From contig CAJTHM010000017.1 of NCBI GenBank assembly GCA_910576125.1, forward strand, positions 98,590-162,589: DNA of 64,000 nucleotides, given 5' to 3'. The notes under the pieces are model-generated. The model searched no databases, was not told the DNA's origin, and worked only from the letters and a program-made list of their open reading frames with translations. Position numbers and translations under genes: made by a program. This stretch comes from Lachnospiraceae bacterium (GTDB taxonomy: Bacteria; Bacillota; Clostridia; Lachnospirales; Lachnospiraceae). Positions 17,337 to 26,298 of this stretch are shown here, in pieces. Within the stretch, counting starts at the first letter, position 1. Each line of letters starts with the position of its first letter.

Positions 17337-17438
17337 TATACTGCTTAACGATTTCACCTGCCGTGAAACCAGACTGCATAACGCTGACTGGTTCAATCGC
17401 ATGATTACATTAGGCAGTATTCAGCGTTATGCAGTATA
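17337..17438 (-). repeat. 102-bp palindromic repeat, copy 2 (MITE-like)
   Basis: Inverse-orientation copy of the 7410-7511 repeat, differing at four positions, three of them clustered in the small internal hairpin. The ends are TATACTGCTTAACG and GCAGTATA. Its right end supplies the last codons and the stop of the adjacent minus-strand membrane-protein gene. Confidence 0.85.
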
Positions 17439-17777
17439 ATAGGGAAACGGACGCCCGCAGCACGGGCACCGCCAGAAGAGCCTGGGCGCAAACCCAATGG
17501 GGACGGCCAGAAAGAAAAGCAGGAGCGATACGGCAGCTACCGGAACCAAAAACCCCAGGAACGGATGCCCATCCGTCACGGCGCTCCCTTCCAGATCCCC
17601 GCCCAGGACAATCAGCTGAACGGACAACACCATGGTGCATAGGCAAAAAACGGCAAAGCATCCCCACTGCATCAGGAATACCGCTTTCGCAAAAGCCCGG
17701 CACCGCCGGAAACGGGGCGGCATCTGCGGGAAAACGTAGGGGAACGGTTTTGCCATATCATCCATAGGCTTTCTCAT
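17427..17777 (-). CDS. Small membrane protein with C-terminal zinc-ribbon-like pair, 3' end altered by repeat
   Basis: About 116 residues if started at MRKPMDDMAKPFPYVFP; a longer in-frame start overlaps the upstream gene and is less likely. Two hydrophobic hairpins (AVFLMQWGCFAVFCLCTMVL; VPVAAVSLLLFFLAVPIGFA) are followed by FWRCPCCGRPFPYY. The final Tyr-Thr-Ala-stop is encoded by the end of the 102-bp repeat. A natural protein of this type would probably continue beyond the CxxC pair, so it is likely shortened. Function unknown. Confidence 0.6.
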   Translation of the reverse strand: MRKPMDDMAKPFPYVFPQMPPRFRRCRAFAKAVFLMQWGCFAVFCLCTMVLSVQLIVLGGDLEGSAVTDGHPFLGFLVPVAAVSLLLFFLAVPIGFAPRLFWRCPCCGRPFPYYTA

Positions 17778-17814
17778 ATTTTTCACAGTCCTTCCCTTCC
17801 ACTGGCCGTCCGGG

Positions 17815-18780
17815 TCACAGCCCGCAGAATGACCAGCGTCCCGCCTGGCACCACTGGGCGTTGTCAATCATCCAGTTACCGTCGATCAGGCGCATCAGGT
17901 AACGATAGTAGAAAATGTCCGCTTCTGCATAGATCCAAAATTTGCTTTTCGTCACCCGCTCTCCGGCCACCAGACGGTAATTCGTATATGTCCCACCTCT
18001 TTTCCAGAATAGATCGACGAGGCGCCAGCCGGGACGGGGCGTCCAGCTCACCCGCCTGGCAAACAGCCCATCGATATCCGCCTGAACGCCTTGGCCCTCT
18101 CCTGCCGTCCGCTCCCGGCGGGTCGTACCCGTCCGATTGTCCTGGTCCTTTTCTTCTGCCATCCGCTCCCAGCGGGTCATGTCGTGAAAGAATTCCTGCA
18201 GCGCACGGACTGGCTCCTGCAGTTCGAGACTGTCCAGCGGGATTTTGTTTTTCATGGTTTTGTAGGCGCGGGCATCCTCGTATGCCTTGCGCTCCGTCTC
18301 TGTGAACAGCCCCGCCAGCCCCGCCTCATCCTGATTGTCGGTATCGCTGACCCGCAGTTTGTCCCTCCAGGCAATGGCCAGCAGCCCCTGGGGAGTGACA
18401 TGACGGCAGGCGGCTATGTAGAGATTCTCCAGCTTTCCAATCCGGGCGGCCTGCGCCAGCCCCTCATCGTCCAGGGCAGTCCGCTGCAAAAACAGGTCTT
18501 TCAGCGGAAGGTCTTTTAGCAGTTCCAGTCCATGTCCGGTAATCTCCCTGCCCCGCAGCAGAGCCAGCATGTTCAGCCTGGGTATCTGCGCCAAAAGGGG
18601 GAAGCACTGGTCGCCAAAGGGGGCATCATACAGGGAGACCGCCTGAAGCTTCGGGCATTGCCTGACAGCTTCCTCCAGGGTCTCCAGATTCAGCGGCGCT
18701 TCTACCCGCTTCGTTCCGTTGCAGAGATAGGCGCCGTCCTGGTATTCCAGCATATTGGTATTGGGGGCAAATTCCAGCAT
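17815..18780 (-). CDS. Leucine-rich-repeat protein with NTF2-like C-terminal part
   Basis: About 321 residues; the start MLEFAPNTNM is taken because AAGGAGAAAATAAG precedes it. Residues ~40-145 are leucine-rich segments (PKLQAVSLYDAPFGD, PLKDLFLQRTALDDEGL, KLENLYIAACRHVTPQGL). A charged linker follows. The C-terminal ~90 residues (RRVSWTPRPGWRLVDLFWKR ... WMIDNAQWC) look like an NTF2-type fold used by some toxin-immunity proteins. The fold call is by eye. It lies in a row with DUF2185/DUF4241 and SUKH genes, which supports an immunity-type role. Confidence 0.65.
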   Translation of the reverse strand: MLEFAPNTNMLEYQDGAYLCNGTKRVEAPLNLETLEEAVRQCPKLQAVSLYDAPFGDQCFPLLAQIPRLNMLALLRGREITGHGLELLKDLPLKDLFLQRTALDDEGLAQAARIGKLENLYIAACRHVTPQGLLAIAWRDKLRVSDTDNQDEAGLAGLFTETERKAYEDARAYKTMKNKIPLDSLELQEPVRALQEFFHDMTRWERMAEEKDQDNRTGTTRRERTAGEGQGVQADIDGLFARRVSWTPRPGWRLVDLFWKRGGTYTNYRLVAGERVTKSKFWIYAEADIFYYRYLMRLIDGNWMIDNAQWCQAGRWSFCGL

Positions 18781-19045
18781 CTTATTTTCTCCTTCCATGT
18801 TCTCTCTATCTGCCTTCTTCCATCAGCGGCTTCCAGCCGTTCCGGCAGTCCTTCAGGTATTGAAAGTCCATCCTTATTCTCATTATTCTCATTATTCCCA
18901 TTGTTCTCATTGCCTTTCCGCCACTGCATACTGATAGCCCGCACTCAATTAAAATCAGAAAGAAAAAGCATATAAGCCAGCTTCCGCTCCCAATCCAAGG
19001 CAACACTCCACTCGAAACGGAGCCTAATTGTTCCGTGGTCTCCCC

Positions 19046-20311
19046 TCAGAAATACGCCGGATTCAGGAAAAGCGCCACCAGGCAGGCGATCTCCCCCTCT
19101 GCGTCCAGCCCCCAGTAGCCGCTGTAGATGCCGTCTCCCATGCCGCTGGAAAAAAGGACTGTCCTCAAGCCGCTCCCAGGCAGCCGCCACTCCAGAAAGC
19201 TCCCGCCCTGGTTCTGGAATTCCGGATTCGCCTGGAAGCTGTCCTGGAAAAGGGCTTCGAAATAGTCTGTGTACTTGTTCTTCCCCGGATTCTCTTTTTC
19301 CCACTTTTCAAAGAACAGACGGTTCTCCTCCGAGACCTTCCCGTCGGCAATACAGGCAAGCCCCGTATCCACCCCGAAAAAGGTAAAGATACCCGGCTTT
19401 TCCAAATCCTCCGGCTCCTTTCCTTTGGGCATGGCAATCTCATACCGGACAGCCGCCTTAGGGCTGACCGGAAGCCTGGCGGCGGCAATCCTGAGGCCTG
19501 CAATCCGGGAAAGGCAGACCGACAGCTCCACCGGGTAGCTCCCGGCCGGAATCTTCCTGTCCAGGACTGTTTCATACCGGCTGCCCAGGTAGGCAATGGG
19601 GTCTGCCAGCACCACCTCCCCTGTGGGGAAGTCCGCTTCTCCCGCCCGGACTACCTTGATTTTAGGGCTTTCCGTAAACAGGCTCTGGAAAAAATCTGGC
19701 GGGTAGGTATCCTGGTTCAGGAATTTCAGGTTCTTCTCGAAGGCAATCTGAGCCGGATGCTTCACCGGCTCCCGGATTTCCTTTCCCGTCCTTGTGTCCA
19801 CGAAATATTTCCCCGTTTTGTCGCAGCGGAATTCCAGGTCGCTGCCCATGGGCATGTAGAACACGTTCACCACTGTGGGCTCTATGTCTGCCAGGGTATT
19901 GAAATCCACAATCGCCATGTTGTTGGCGTCATTCACGTATTCCTGGCTGTCCCTGTCCCCGAACGCTATCCAGCCGTTCCCATGTCCGCCCTCCTGGCGG
20001 AACAGCCATTTCAGCTTTGATGTGCCGTCCAGGATGGACTTCGTGACGATGGTTCCTCCGGCGCCTCGGATGTATACCTTCCTTTCGTTTTGTCCTTGTT
20101 CCTTCGTCTGTCCTTCTGTTGGCTGCTTTTCTTCCGGCTGTCTCTTTGCTGATTGCTTTTCTGTCGGCTGTTTTTCTGTCGTCTCTTTTTCTGCTGACCG
20201 TTCTTCTGTCAGCTGCTTTTCTGCCAGCTCTTGCTCCTTTTTCTGCCCGGATTTTTGTACCGATTTACCTTGAGCCGATTTGTCTTCTTTCTTCTTACCG
20301 AATAATCCCAT
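19046..20311 (-). CDS. DUF2185-DUF4241 fusion, immunity-like protein
   Basis: About 421 residues; start MGLFGKKKEDK behind AAAGGAGAGAAACGAT. Residues ~10-80 are a charged linker of repeated EKQ(P/L)TE units. Residues ~85-180 resemble DUF2185 (TIVTKSILDGTSKLKWLFRQ, NGWIAFGDRDSQEYVND). The C-terminal ~230 residues resemble DUF4241 (IPAGSYPVELSVCLSRIAGL, TFFGVDTGLACIAD, YWGLDAEGEIACLVALFL). Both domains are listed among immunity or immunity-like families of polymorphic toxin systems. A cytoplasmic toxin-neutralising role is likely by family and context, but no toxin is visible. Confidence 0.75.
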   Translation of the reverse strand: MGLFGKKKEDKSAQGKSVQKSGQKKEQELAEKQLTEERSAEKETTEKQPTEKQSAKRQPEEKQPTEGQTKEQGQNERKVYIRGAGGTIVTKSILDGTSKLKWLFRQEGGHGNGWIAFGDRDSQEYVNDANNMAIVDFNTLADIEPTVVNVFYMPMGSDLEFRCDKTGKYFVDTRTGKEIREPVKHPAQIAFEKNLKFLNQDTYPPDFFQSLFTESPKIKVVRAGEADFPTGEVVLADPIAYLGSRYETVLDRKIPAGSYPVELSVCLSRIAGLRIAAARLPVSPKAAVRYEIAMPKGKEPEDLEKPGIFTFFGVDTGLACIADGKVSEENRLFFEKWEKENPGKNKYTDYFEALFQDSFQANPEFQNQGGSFLEWRLPGSGLRTVLFSSGMGDGIYSGYWGLDAEGEIACLVALFLNPAYF

Positions 20312-20361
20312 ATCGTTTCTCTCCTTTATTATAGTTCCGCATCTATAAAAACTTACCTGTT

Positions 20362-21801
20362 TCAAACATCAAATAATGCTTCCAACCGTTCCTGTACCGC
20401 CTCCTCCTTTGTCACGAACCAAAAGGTACCTTCTTCCCTGTCGTAAAGCCCAACAGCCTGTCCGTCCATAGCCTGATAAAGCGTCCGGGTATTGCCTGCA
20501 GCTATTCTGTCTGTAATGCCCGCAATGGGGGACAGATGCGGATGCAGCTTCCCGCCCTCAAGCAGCATTGCCAGTTCAAAATCCAGAAGCTCCCAAAGAA
20601 ACAGATTCAATGTCTCATCACAGGCCAGCGCCCACAAAAATTCCGCCGCAAGGAAACCGTCCAGAATGCCATATGCGCCCCATCCGGAAACGCCGTCATT
20701 GGCACGGCGGTATAGAAATGGGCTGTTCCATTCTGCTGCCCAGTGATACACCGCCTGGTTTTCTTCCAGAAAATTCAGCTTGCCGTCCTTTGTCTGTTTC
20801 AGGCCGGAAAGAGGACGGATTACATTATAACTACTGTAAAACTTACTTGGCAGATAGCGGTAAAACTCTGCCAATGGCAGCGGAAGGGAAGTCCCCAGGC
20901 GGGCTTCTGCCCGGCCGATGCTTTCCTCCTTTGCTCCCCTGCCCTCCATCCCGGCAAATTTACAAAGAAACTGCAATACCGGGGCAATGGATTCCAGTTC
21001 CCGTTCCTGGGGCGGACTGGGCGGAGCCGAATGAAAGATGGGATGCCCGTCCTGGCTCTTTATCCAGACATATTTGAAGCCCATCCGCTTCATGAGCTGC
21101 TCCAGTTCTTTGTCGGTCTTGCCGCCAAAATAGGCCGTTCCTGAATAAGTAATGCATCCGCATAAAAGCCGGAATGGCTCTTCCATATAGTTTACATTAA
21201 AATTCATCCTGACACTGGAAAGCTGTTCTAATGGGATATGATAAAAAGCATTCAGGGGAAGTTCCCTCAGTCTTTTCCAAAAGTCTTCCGTCTTATCCCG
21301 GTTGACGCCTATAACGCTGGGCTGCGCCAGGGTCTGCTGGTATCCCAGCCACTCCACAATCCATCTGGAAAGGTTTGACTGGTTACAGGGCACTTCATGG
21401 CCTTCCAGGTGCTTTTCTTCCTTGCGTGTTTCCGGCGATACATAGAGGCCCCACATTGGGGGATCGTCCGGATTGTCGTTGCTCATAATGTCCTTGCTTT
21501 TGTGATACCGGCTTACTTCAAATCCATAACCATACCTTTCATGCCGGCAAATGGGCAGAATCGTAATCACGGTATCTGTCCAGTAGATACGTTTATAGAT
21601 TTTCAGTTCCTCAAAAGGAATCAGATTTCCCTTTCCCGAAAAGGCAGGGTCATCCGGATGAAAGGTCAGGTATAATTCCTTGAAAGCCTGGGGCAGAGCG
21701 AATCCCAGTTCTGCCTCCTTGTCTGCGATATCCTGTGGTGTCACGGAACTTTCCATATTGCTGCCGAAAGACTTTATCTTACACAGTTCCTCCAGTATCA
21801 C
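20362..21801 (-). CDS. Double SUKH (SMI1/KNR4) domain protein, immunity-like
   Basis: 479 residues. The N-terminal SUKH domain has the usual start (DIADKEAELGFALPQAFKEL YLTF, split here). A second SUKH-like domain begins near residue 290 (IGRAEARLGTSLPLPLAEFY). SUKH proteins neutralise diverse nuclease and deaminase toxins, and tandem versions occur in poly-immunity genes. The gene overlaps the next upstream gene by four bases (ATGA), so the two are co-translated. No partner toxin is found within the window. Confidence 0.8.
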   Translation of the reverse strand: MILEELCKIKSFGSNMESSVTPQDIADKEAELGFALPQAFKELYLTFHPDDPAFSGKGNLIPFEELKIYKRIYWTDTVITILPICRHERYGYGFEVSRYHKSKDIMSNDNPDDPPMWGLYVSPETRKEEKHLEGHEVPCNQSNLSRWIVEWLGYQQTLAQPSVIGVNRDKTEDFWKRLRELPLNAFYHIPLEQLSSVRMNFNVNYMEEPFRLLCGCITYSGTAYFGGKTDKELEQLMKRMGFKYVWIKSQDGHPIFHSAPPSPPQERELESIAPVLQFLCKFAGMEGRGAKEESIGRAEARLGTSLPLPLAEFYRYLPSKFYSSYNVIRPLSGLKQTKDGKLNFLEENQAVYHWAAEWNSPFLYRRANDGVSGWGAYGILDGFLAAEFLWALACDETLNLFLWELLDFELAMLLEGGKLHPHLSPIAGITDRIAAGNTRTLYQAMDGQAVGLYDREEGTFWFVTKEEAVQERLEALFDV

Positions 21802-22148
21802 TGTACTATACCTCCATCTCTCCTAAAGCATATCCAACCATCTTTTAACAAATCTTCATTATAAGGAGAACTAATTGTATGAATCATCCCCGAATGGATA
21901 TTATGAATTATACATACCGCCCATTCGCCATCCTTTATTTCAGAGAATAGGCATTTTCCTTTTTCCCACTTTTTTCTATCTCTATACATAGCCGTAATCT
22001 CACGTTGTTCAAAAGTATGGTCATTCATTGGAATTGTGATAATGTCTCCAATTCTAATGCTTTCTCCTTTTTCAGCGATAATATATACTTGAACTTCATT
22101 CTTATCATAAGCTGATGTACCCGCCATTTGAAAAATCATTATATGCAC
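21798..22148 (-). CDS. Small soluble protein, translationally coupled to the SUKH gene
   Basis: About 116 residues. The middle reads EVQVYIIAEKGESIRIGDII then TIPMNDHTFEQREITAMYRD, a beta-rich pattern, with several Trp later (EWAVCIIHN, KDGWICFRRD). Base composition is more AT-rich than the neighbours. No recognised family. The ATGA overlap with the SUKH gene suggests a shared immunity- or accessory-type function. Confidence 0.6.
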   Translation of the reverse strand: MHIMIFQMAGTSAYDKNEVQVYIIAEKGESIRIGDIITIPMNDHTFEQREITAMYRDRKKWEKGKCLFSEIKDGEWAVCIIHNIHSGMIHTISSPYNEDLLKDGWICFRRDGGIVQ

Positions 22149-22170
22149 CTCAACTTTCTTGCCAATACAA

Positions 22171-22366
22171 CTACAGAAATCCCCATATTCTCCCGGCTCC
22201 AGGCACAGGTTTCCCTACTTGTTCCTGTAATCTCCTCAAGTCTCTCTTTGCCGTCAGGCAAAACATCTCATAGACCTCATCCGGACTTCCTTCTTCAGCG
22301 GACTTCATCAGCGCTGCTGTTGCCAGCAGTGTTCCTGGCATGCCGCCAAAACTCACCAGAACGGCA
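22171..22366 (-). pseudogene. C-terminal gene fragment of unknown origin
   Basis: Reading KNAVLVSFGGMPGTLLATAA then LMKSAEEGSPDEVYEMFCLT and AKRDLRRLQEQVGKP, ending in a stop. It looks like coding sequence but has only weak initiation signals (GTG). It starts immediately after the stop of the membrane protein upstream. Probably the tail of a deleted gene. Confidence 0.4.
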
Positions 22367-22369
22367 TTC

Positions 22370-22768
22370 TTATCCTTGCAGGACGATCACCAGCGCCAGC
22401 ACCATGATGCCAGCCATCAGAACCAGCGAAACCTTAACCGGAGAACGTTCCCCGCTTTTCCAGTCGGAAAACAGGCTGTTGTTGTCATCATCCATGCTGC
22501 ACCGCCCGTTCCGGTTCCAAATCATAAAATGATAGATTGCAGAGACGAGGTCTATGGCTCCAAAAAGCAGCACGGGATTACGGACATAAAAAATGGCCAT
22601 TCCCAGGGAGATTCCATCCGCTTCTCCGCTTAACATGACACTGCCCCATATCAGGCGGATGACCGTCATGATGGCAGCAGCCAGAATACAGGTCAGTGCC
22701 GCAGCTCCGTATTGTTTCGCTTTCAGCTTCTCGCTGGTTTCCTGTTTTTGAGGAAATCTGTCATCCAT
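22370..22768 (-). CDS. Small integral membrane protein
   Basis: About 132 residues starting MDDRFPQKQETSEKLK behind AAGGAGGAGCGGAAC. Three hydrophobic segments: YGAAALTCILAAAIMTVIRL, AIFYVRNPVLLFGAIDLVSA and VLMAGIMVLALVIVL. A loop contains the acidic stretch MDDDNNSLFSD. No family recognised. The serine-hydrolase gene upstream starts its downstream neighbour within a few tens of bases, so an operon is likely. Confidence 0.65.
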   Translation of the reverse strand: MDDRFPQKQETSEKLKAKQYGAAALTCILAAAIMTVIRLIWGSVMLSGEADGISLGMAIFYVRNPVLLFGAIDLVSAIYHFMIWNRNGRCSMDDDNNSLFSDWKSGERSPVKVSLVLMAGIMVLALVIVLQG

Positions 22769-22806
22769 GTTCCGCTCCTCCTTAAGATTGCCGCCGGGCA
22801 TGAATT

Positions 22807-23733
22807 TCAATGCTCACAATCGCCAATCATTTCCCACATACAGTCCGCCAATTGTCCCGAATCCTCTTCCATGTGCGCCAGATAAGTGACCATCAGCCCT
22901 CTGCTGGGGAAAATATAGCATCTCTGCCCCCATTTGCCGCTGATCCGGAAGCCGTCCTGATATTTCCAGACGAAATATCCGTACCCGCCCTCCCGGTTCA
23001 TCTGTTGGATGCCGCAGGCTTCCTTTACATATTTTTCCGACAGGATCCTTGTCCCCTGATACAAGCCCTCGTCCATCAGCACAAATCCGATGCGGCTCAG
23101 CTCATTTACCGTCAGCTCCATTCCGGAAGCCCCGTAAAAGTAACCGTCGGGGCATCTTTGGAAGGGCGGGTTTTCGATTCCAAGGGGCTGGAACAGCCGT
23201 CTCTGAAGATACGCATACAAATCTTCCTCCAGAGCATTTGCCGCCGCCACTCCGGCCAGGTAGGCGGAGACATTACTGTAGTCAAATACCGTCTTCTCCG
23301 GCTCCACAGGATACTGCAGGGAATTCCGGAGCCAGCTTTCCCCTTCCGGCCGAAAGGGGAAGCCGGGGACGGACATGGTGAGCAGGCGCTTTATGGTCAC
23401 TTTCTGATACCGTTCTTTTGCCTCTTCCGGCAATGCGGAAAGGGTCTTTTCCGGAATATAGGCCAGGACGGAACGGCCTATATCCATCTTTCCCTCATCC
23501 GCCGCCATCCCCACTGCCAGGGAGGTTATGGTCTTTGTTGCGGAATAGATGGGGTATCTATGCGCTGTGGTGTCGCCGTACACACAGATTCTCTCCTGCC
23601 CGGAACATGGCTTGTCAGAGCCTACCGCTTGTCCGCCATGCCCGATGTAATACACTTCCATTCCGTGGACTTCCCAGTTATTTTCCTTTATTTTATGAAT
23701 CAATGGATCAAAATTGATATGTCTAACGCCCAA
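22807..23733 (-). CDS. Serine hydrolase of the beta-lactamase / PBP-like (class C) family
   Basis: 308 residues, cytoplasmic by sequence (no signal peptide). The catalytic SxxK motif is SATKTITSLAVGMAADEGKM, the YxN motif is DYSNVSAYLAG, and a GKWGQR segment stands where the KTG-like third motif would be. The family covers esterases, D-aminopeptidases and EstB/AmpC-like enzymes; activity against beta-lactams is not implied. An N-terminal ~40-residue stretch (FDPLIHKIKENNWEVHGMEV) fits the family's cap. Substrate unknown. Confidence 0.85.
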   Translation of the reverse strand: MGVRHINFDPLIHKIKENNWEVHGMEVYYIGHGGQAVGSDKPCSGQERICVYGDTTAHRYPIYSATKTITSLAVGMAADEGKMDIGRSVLAYIPEKTLSALPEEAKERYQKVTIKRLLTMSVPGFPFRPEGESWLRNSLQYPVEPEKTVFDYSNVSAYLAGVAAANALEEDLYAYLQRRLFQPLGIENPPFQRCPDGYFYGASGMELTVNELSRIGFVLMDEGLYQGTRILSEKYVKEACGIQQMNREGGYGYFVWKYQDGFRISGKWGQRCYIFPSRGLMVTYLAHMEEDSGQLADCMWEMIGDCEH

Positions 23734-23874
23734 TCAAACGCTCCTCTCTCCTGCCTGCAGGCTCCATTCATTTCTTGTTGTTGTCATAAAAAACACCCTG
23801 TTTCAAATATCAAATAGGGATTCCAGCCCTTCCTGTGCCGGTTCAAAATCCGACATCTTTACAGAAGCGGCATA

Positions 23875-23894
23875 TGAAATCGTCAAGCAGTATA
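23875..23894 (+). repeat. Solo end of the 102-bp repeat
   Basis: TGAAATCGTCAAGCAGTATA matches the right end of the 7410-7511 element with a single mismatch. Only this ~20-bp end is present, directly before the 3' end of the AAA ATPase gene. It is either a deletion remnant or a chance match; the length and the identical TATA end argue for a remnant. Confidence 0.5.
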
Positions 23895-23896
23895 CA

Positions 23897-25282
23897 TTAT
23901 TTCAGCATATCCGAGTATGCAACAAGCGTCACATTCCCCATTTCTGCCGCCTTATCCATACAGCCCTTTGTAAAGTCCGTTTTTGCAAAGAGATAGAAAT
24001 GCTTTTGTTTATAATGAAACAAATTGCTGCGCTCTACAAGGGTTTCCAGAACGCTTAGGTCAACTTTTTCGTTTGTCCACTTGCACTCGGCAAACAGTGC
24101 GGAGTCCCTATCCGTGCCCATGATGTCAATTTCTTCCTGTGTCCTGGTCTTGGGGTTCGTCCCCCACCAGCGGCCGAGGTCACAGAAATCCACGGCGCAT
24201 TTCCCGTCAAGCAGCAGTCTCCAAAGGTATTGCCTGCAGATTTCCTCAAACACGCCGCCCATATAGGCTGAAAGCTCAGGAGCAATCCTCTTATAGGCAA
24301 GATTGGCGGCACCTCGGGAAATAATCGAGGCATTTTCCGGGACAAAGCGATACCAAAACCGGAACATATTATCCTCAATAGAGTAGATGGTCTTGCGGCT
24401 GGATTTTTCGCCGTAGGGCGATTCTTTTTTTACGATGCCCAGGGCGGTGAGATTCTTCATGTAGGTAGCGCACACGCTGGTATCTTCATCGATTTTGTTG
24501 GAGATTTCATTCATTTTGGAGCAGCCCATGGCAATCGCCGTAACGACTGCATTGTAAATCGCCGGTTCGCGCACTTCTTGCTTTAAGAGATTGTTCGGCT
24601 CTTCAAACATAGCGGAAGCGGGATTCAAATAAGTGTTTTTAATATTCTCCTCAATGGAAAGGCTGTCATCCATCTGCATCAGATACTGCGGCGTTCCGCC
24701 GACAACCCCGTATGCAAACGCCTTGTCGATATCAGAAAATCTGGTAAAATAGCGGCAGGCTTCAAAAAAGTCGAAGGGATTGATTTTAAGCTGTGCCGTT
24801 CTTCTTCCGTAAAGGGGCGCTTTATACGCCAGGACATGATCCTCCATATAAGACATGGAAGAACCGCAGAGAATCAGGAAGAGCTTAGAACTGTCCTTAT
24901 TTTTATCAATCAAAAGCTGGAGCGTGGATGCAAGGCTCTTGGATGCACGGGCAATATAGGGGTATTCGTCGAGGACAAGCACGAGCCTTTTCGTCTTTGC
25001 CAGTTCAAATACATATTCCAGCGCCGCTTGAAAGGATGCAAAAGACAGACCGACTGCCATTCCCGTGTCATATTCCATAATACATCTGGAAAAGTTGTCT
25101 AAGTTCTGCTTTGCATTGGTTTCAACACCGGTAAAGAAAATGGTGTCTTTCTCTTTTGAAAACTCGCTGATAAGGGCGGTCTTGCCGACCCGGCGGCGAC
25201 CGTAGATAACCGCAAATTCAAACTTGCCGGAATGGTATAGCTTATTGAGTGTATCCAATTCCTGTTGCCTGCCTATAAACAT
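23897..25282 (-). CDS. AAA ATPase with C-terminal DUF234 nuclease-like domain
   Basis: 461 residues. It starts MFIGRQQELDTLNKLY with Walker A YGRRRVGKTALISEF and Walker B LVLVLDEYPYIA. A winged helix follows (MNEISNKIDEDTSVCATYMK then NLTALGIVKKESP). The C-terminal DUF234 region contains EIDIMGTDRDSALFAECKW, a PD-(D/E)xK-like core. These archaeal/bacterial STAND-like ATPases are widespread near mobile elements and of unclear role. The gene appears monocistronic and complete. Confidence 0.88.
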   Translation of the reverse strand: MFIGRQQELDTLNKLYHSGKFEFAVIYGRRRVGKTALISEFSKEKDTIFFTGVETNAKQNLDNFSRCIMEYDTGMAVGLSFASFQAALEYVFELAKTKRLVLVLDEYPYIARASKSLASTLQLLIDKNKDSSKLFLILCGSSMSYMEDHVLAYKAPLYGRRTAQLKINPFDFFEACRYFTRFSDIDKAFAYGVVGGTPQYLMQMDDSLSIEENIKNTYLNPASAMFEEPNNLLKQEVREPAIYNAVVTAIAMGCSKMNEISNKIDEDTSVCATYMKNLTALGIVKKESPYGEKSSRKTIYSIEDNMFRFWYRFVPENASIISRGAANLAYKRIAPELSAYMGGVFEEICRQYLWRLLLDGKCAVDFCDLGRWWGTNPKTRTQEEIDIMGTDRDSALFAECKWTNEKVDLSVLETLVERSNLFHYKQKHFYLFAKTDFTKGCMDKAAEMGNVTLVAYSDMLK

Positions 25283-25357
25283 CGGCGCACCTCCAAAATT
25301 AGTGGTTTACGATTTACTTAAATATAATTGACTTTTCTTGCATTGTCAACAGCTTTT

Positions 25358-25522
25358 CTAGCCTTCACTTCCTTCTCCTGAATCCCGTCCCGGCATACCG
25401 GCCAGTTCCTCTCGTTTTTGTTTCGCCCTCTCTGCCTCTTCCGGATTCAGCCCTTGGAGCACCTGGATTATCCTGTCCTGGTCTGTTTTCCCCACCAGCC
25501 CCATTCCGATTGCGCCCTTCAA
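25358..25522 (-). CDS. Possible small protein downstream of DUF5713
   Basis: About 54 residues from a TTG codon behind GGGAGGTATA: KGAIGMGLVGKTDQDRIIQV then LQGLNPEEAERAKQKREELA. It is highly charged and helical at its end. It begins 11 bases after the DUF5713 stop codon, so coupled translation is likely. No family recognised. Confidence 0.45.
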   Translation of the reverse strand: MKGAIGMGLVGKTDQDRIIQVLQGLNPEEAERAKQKREELAGMPGRDSGEGSEG

Positions 25523-25532
25523 TATACCTCCC

Positions 25533-25859
25533 TCACCAGTCCCGCTCCCGGATGGCTTCCTCCACATCAATGGGAATGCCGAACCACGCCAGAATGTAGC
25601 CCACGCTTTCCCCGACGCAGTCCCGAGCCACCGTCTCTATCTCACTGTCGTTCTCCTCGAACTCCTCCTGCAGGTCATTGATGGCGCAGACCGCTTCGTC
25701 CAGCTTCTCCTGAACCGCCTCCCTGTCCGTCTCGCCCTTCTCCAGCAAATCGATGACCTTTTGCAGCTCTGCCTTCACCTTGTCCACCAGAAAATCCGGA
25801 AAGTATCCGTCCTGATACATTTCTTTCAACAGCTTATAATTTTTGTCAAATGTTTTCAT
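25533..25859 (-). CDS. DUF5713-family protein
   Basis: About 108 residues; start MKTFDKNYKLLKEMYQDGYF behind AGGAGAAAATGG. The pattern FLVDKVKAELQKVIDLLEKG, AINDLQEEFEENDSEIETVA and GYILAWFGIPIDVEEAIRER is that of DUF5713, small acidic helical proteins found next to toxin-immunity genes in Firmicutes and Bacteroidetes. Role not established. Complete in length and well conserved by eye. Confidence 0.75.
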   Translation of the reverse strand: MKTFDKNYKLLKEMYQDGYFPDFLVDKVKAELQKVIDLLEKGETDREAVQEKLDEAVCAINDLQEEFEENDSEIETVARDCVGESVGYILAWFGIPIDVEEAIRERDW

Positions 25860-25880
25860 CCATTTTCTCCTTTCAGACAT

Positions 25881-26298
25881 CTCCGGCCGCCTCCCGGCAT
25901 CCGCCGGGCTCCCCGCCGACCGCCATGTGCCGATACCGCCGAATCCCTGCAGCCTGCGGGAACAGCCGGTCCTCCGCCTGCTGCTGCCGTATCCGGCTTA
26001 TGCCGCTGACAGTTCCATTATACCGCCGCCCCGCCTGCAAATCAATGCGGGAGCCGGAAAAACTTACCCGCCTCCTGTGCCCTATATCCACGCATCACGA
26101 AAACAGCCCCAAAAGCCCGCACCTCCACGCTCCCCACACCAAGACATCCTGCGCGCGCCAAAAGAAAACGGCGCGGCCGCCTATCCCAAATATGATTGAA
26201 GTTGATTCCGCCATCTCCCTCTTGCAATCTCCTATCGGATATGCTAAAATAAAGCCAAATTCCAGGATTTGTTTTTATTTCAAGAAGGGAGTGATGGA
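25881..26298. other. GC-rich gene-free stretch
   Basis: About 420 bp between DUF5713 and the divergent TetR gene. It is unusually C-rich on the plus strand, with no ORF that looks like protein. Promoters for both neighbours should lie near its two ends; TATCGGATATGCTAAAATAAAG at about 26234 (shortened here) gives a possible -10 for the TetR gene. Nothing else assigned. Confidence 0.4.

Noticed and set aside
22807..23733. Beta-lactam resistance enzyme controlled by the BlaI/BlaR1 pair
   Set aside because: Class C-like hydrolase without signal peptide, 6 kb away on its own unit and with no BlaI-type operator noticed upstream.
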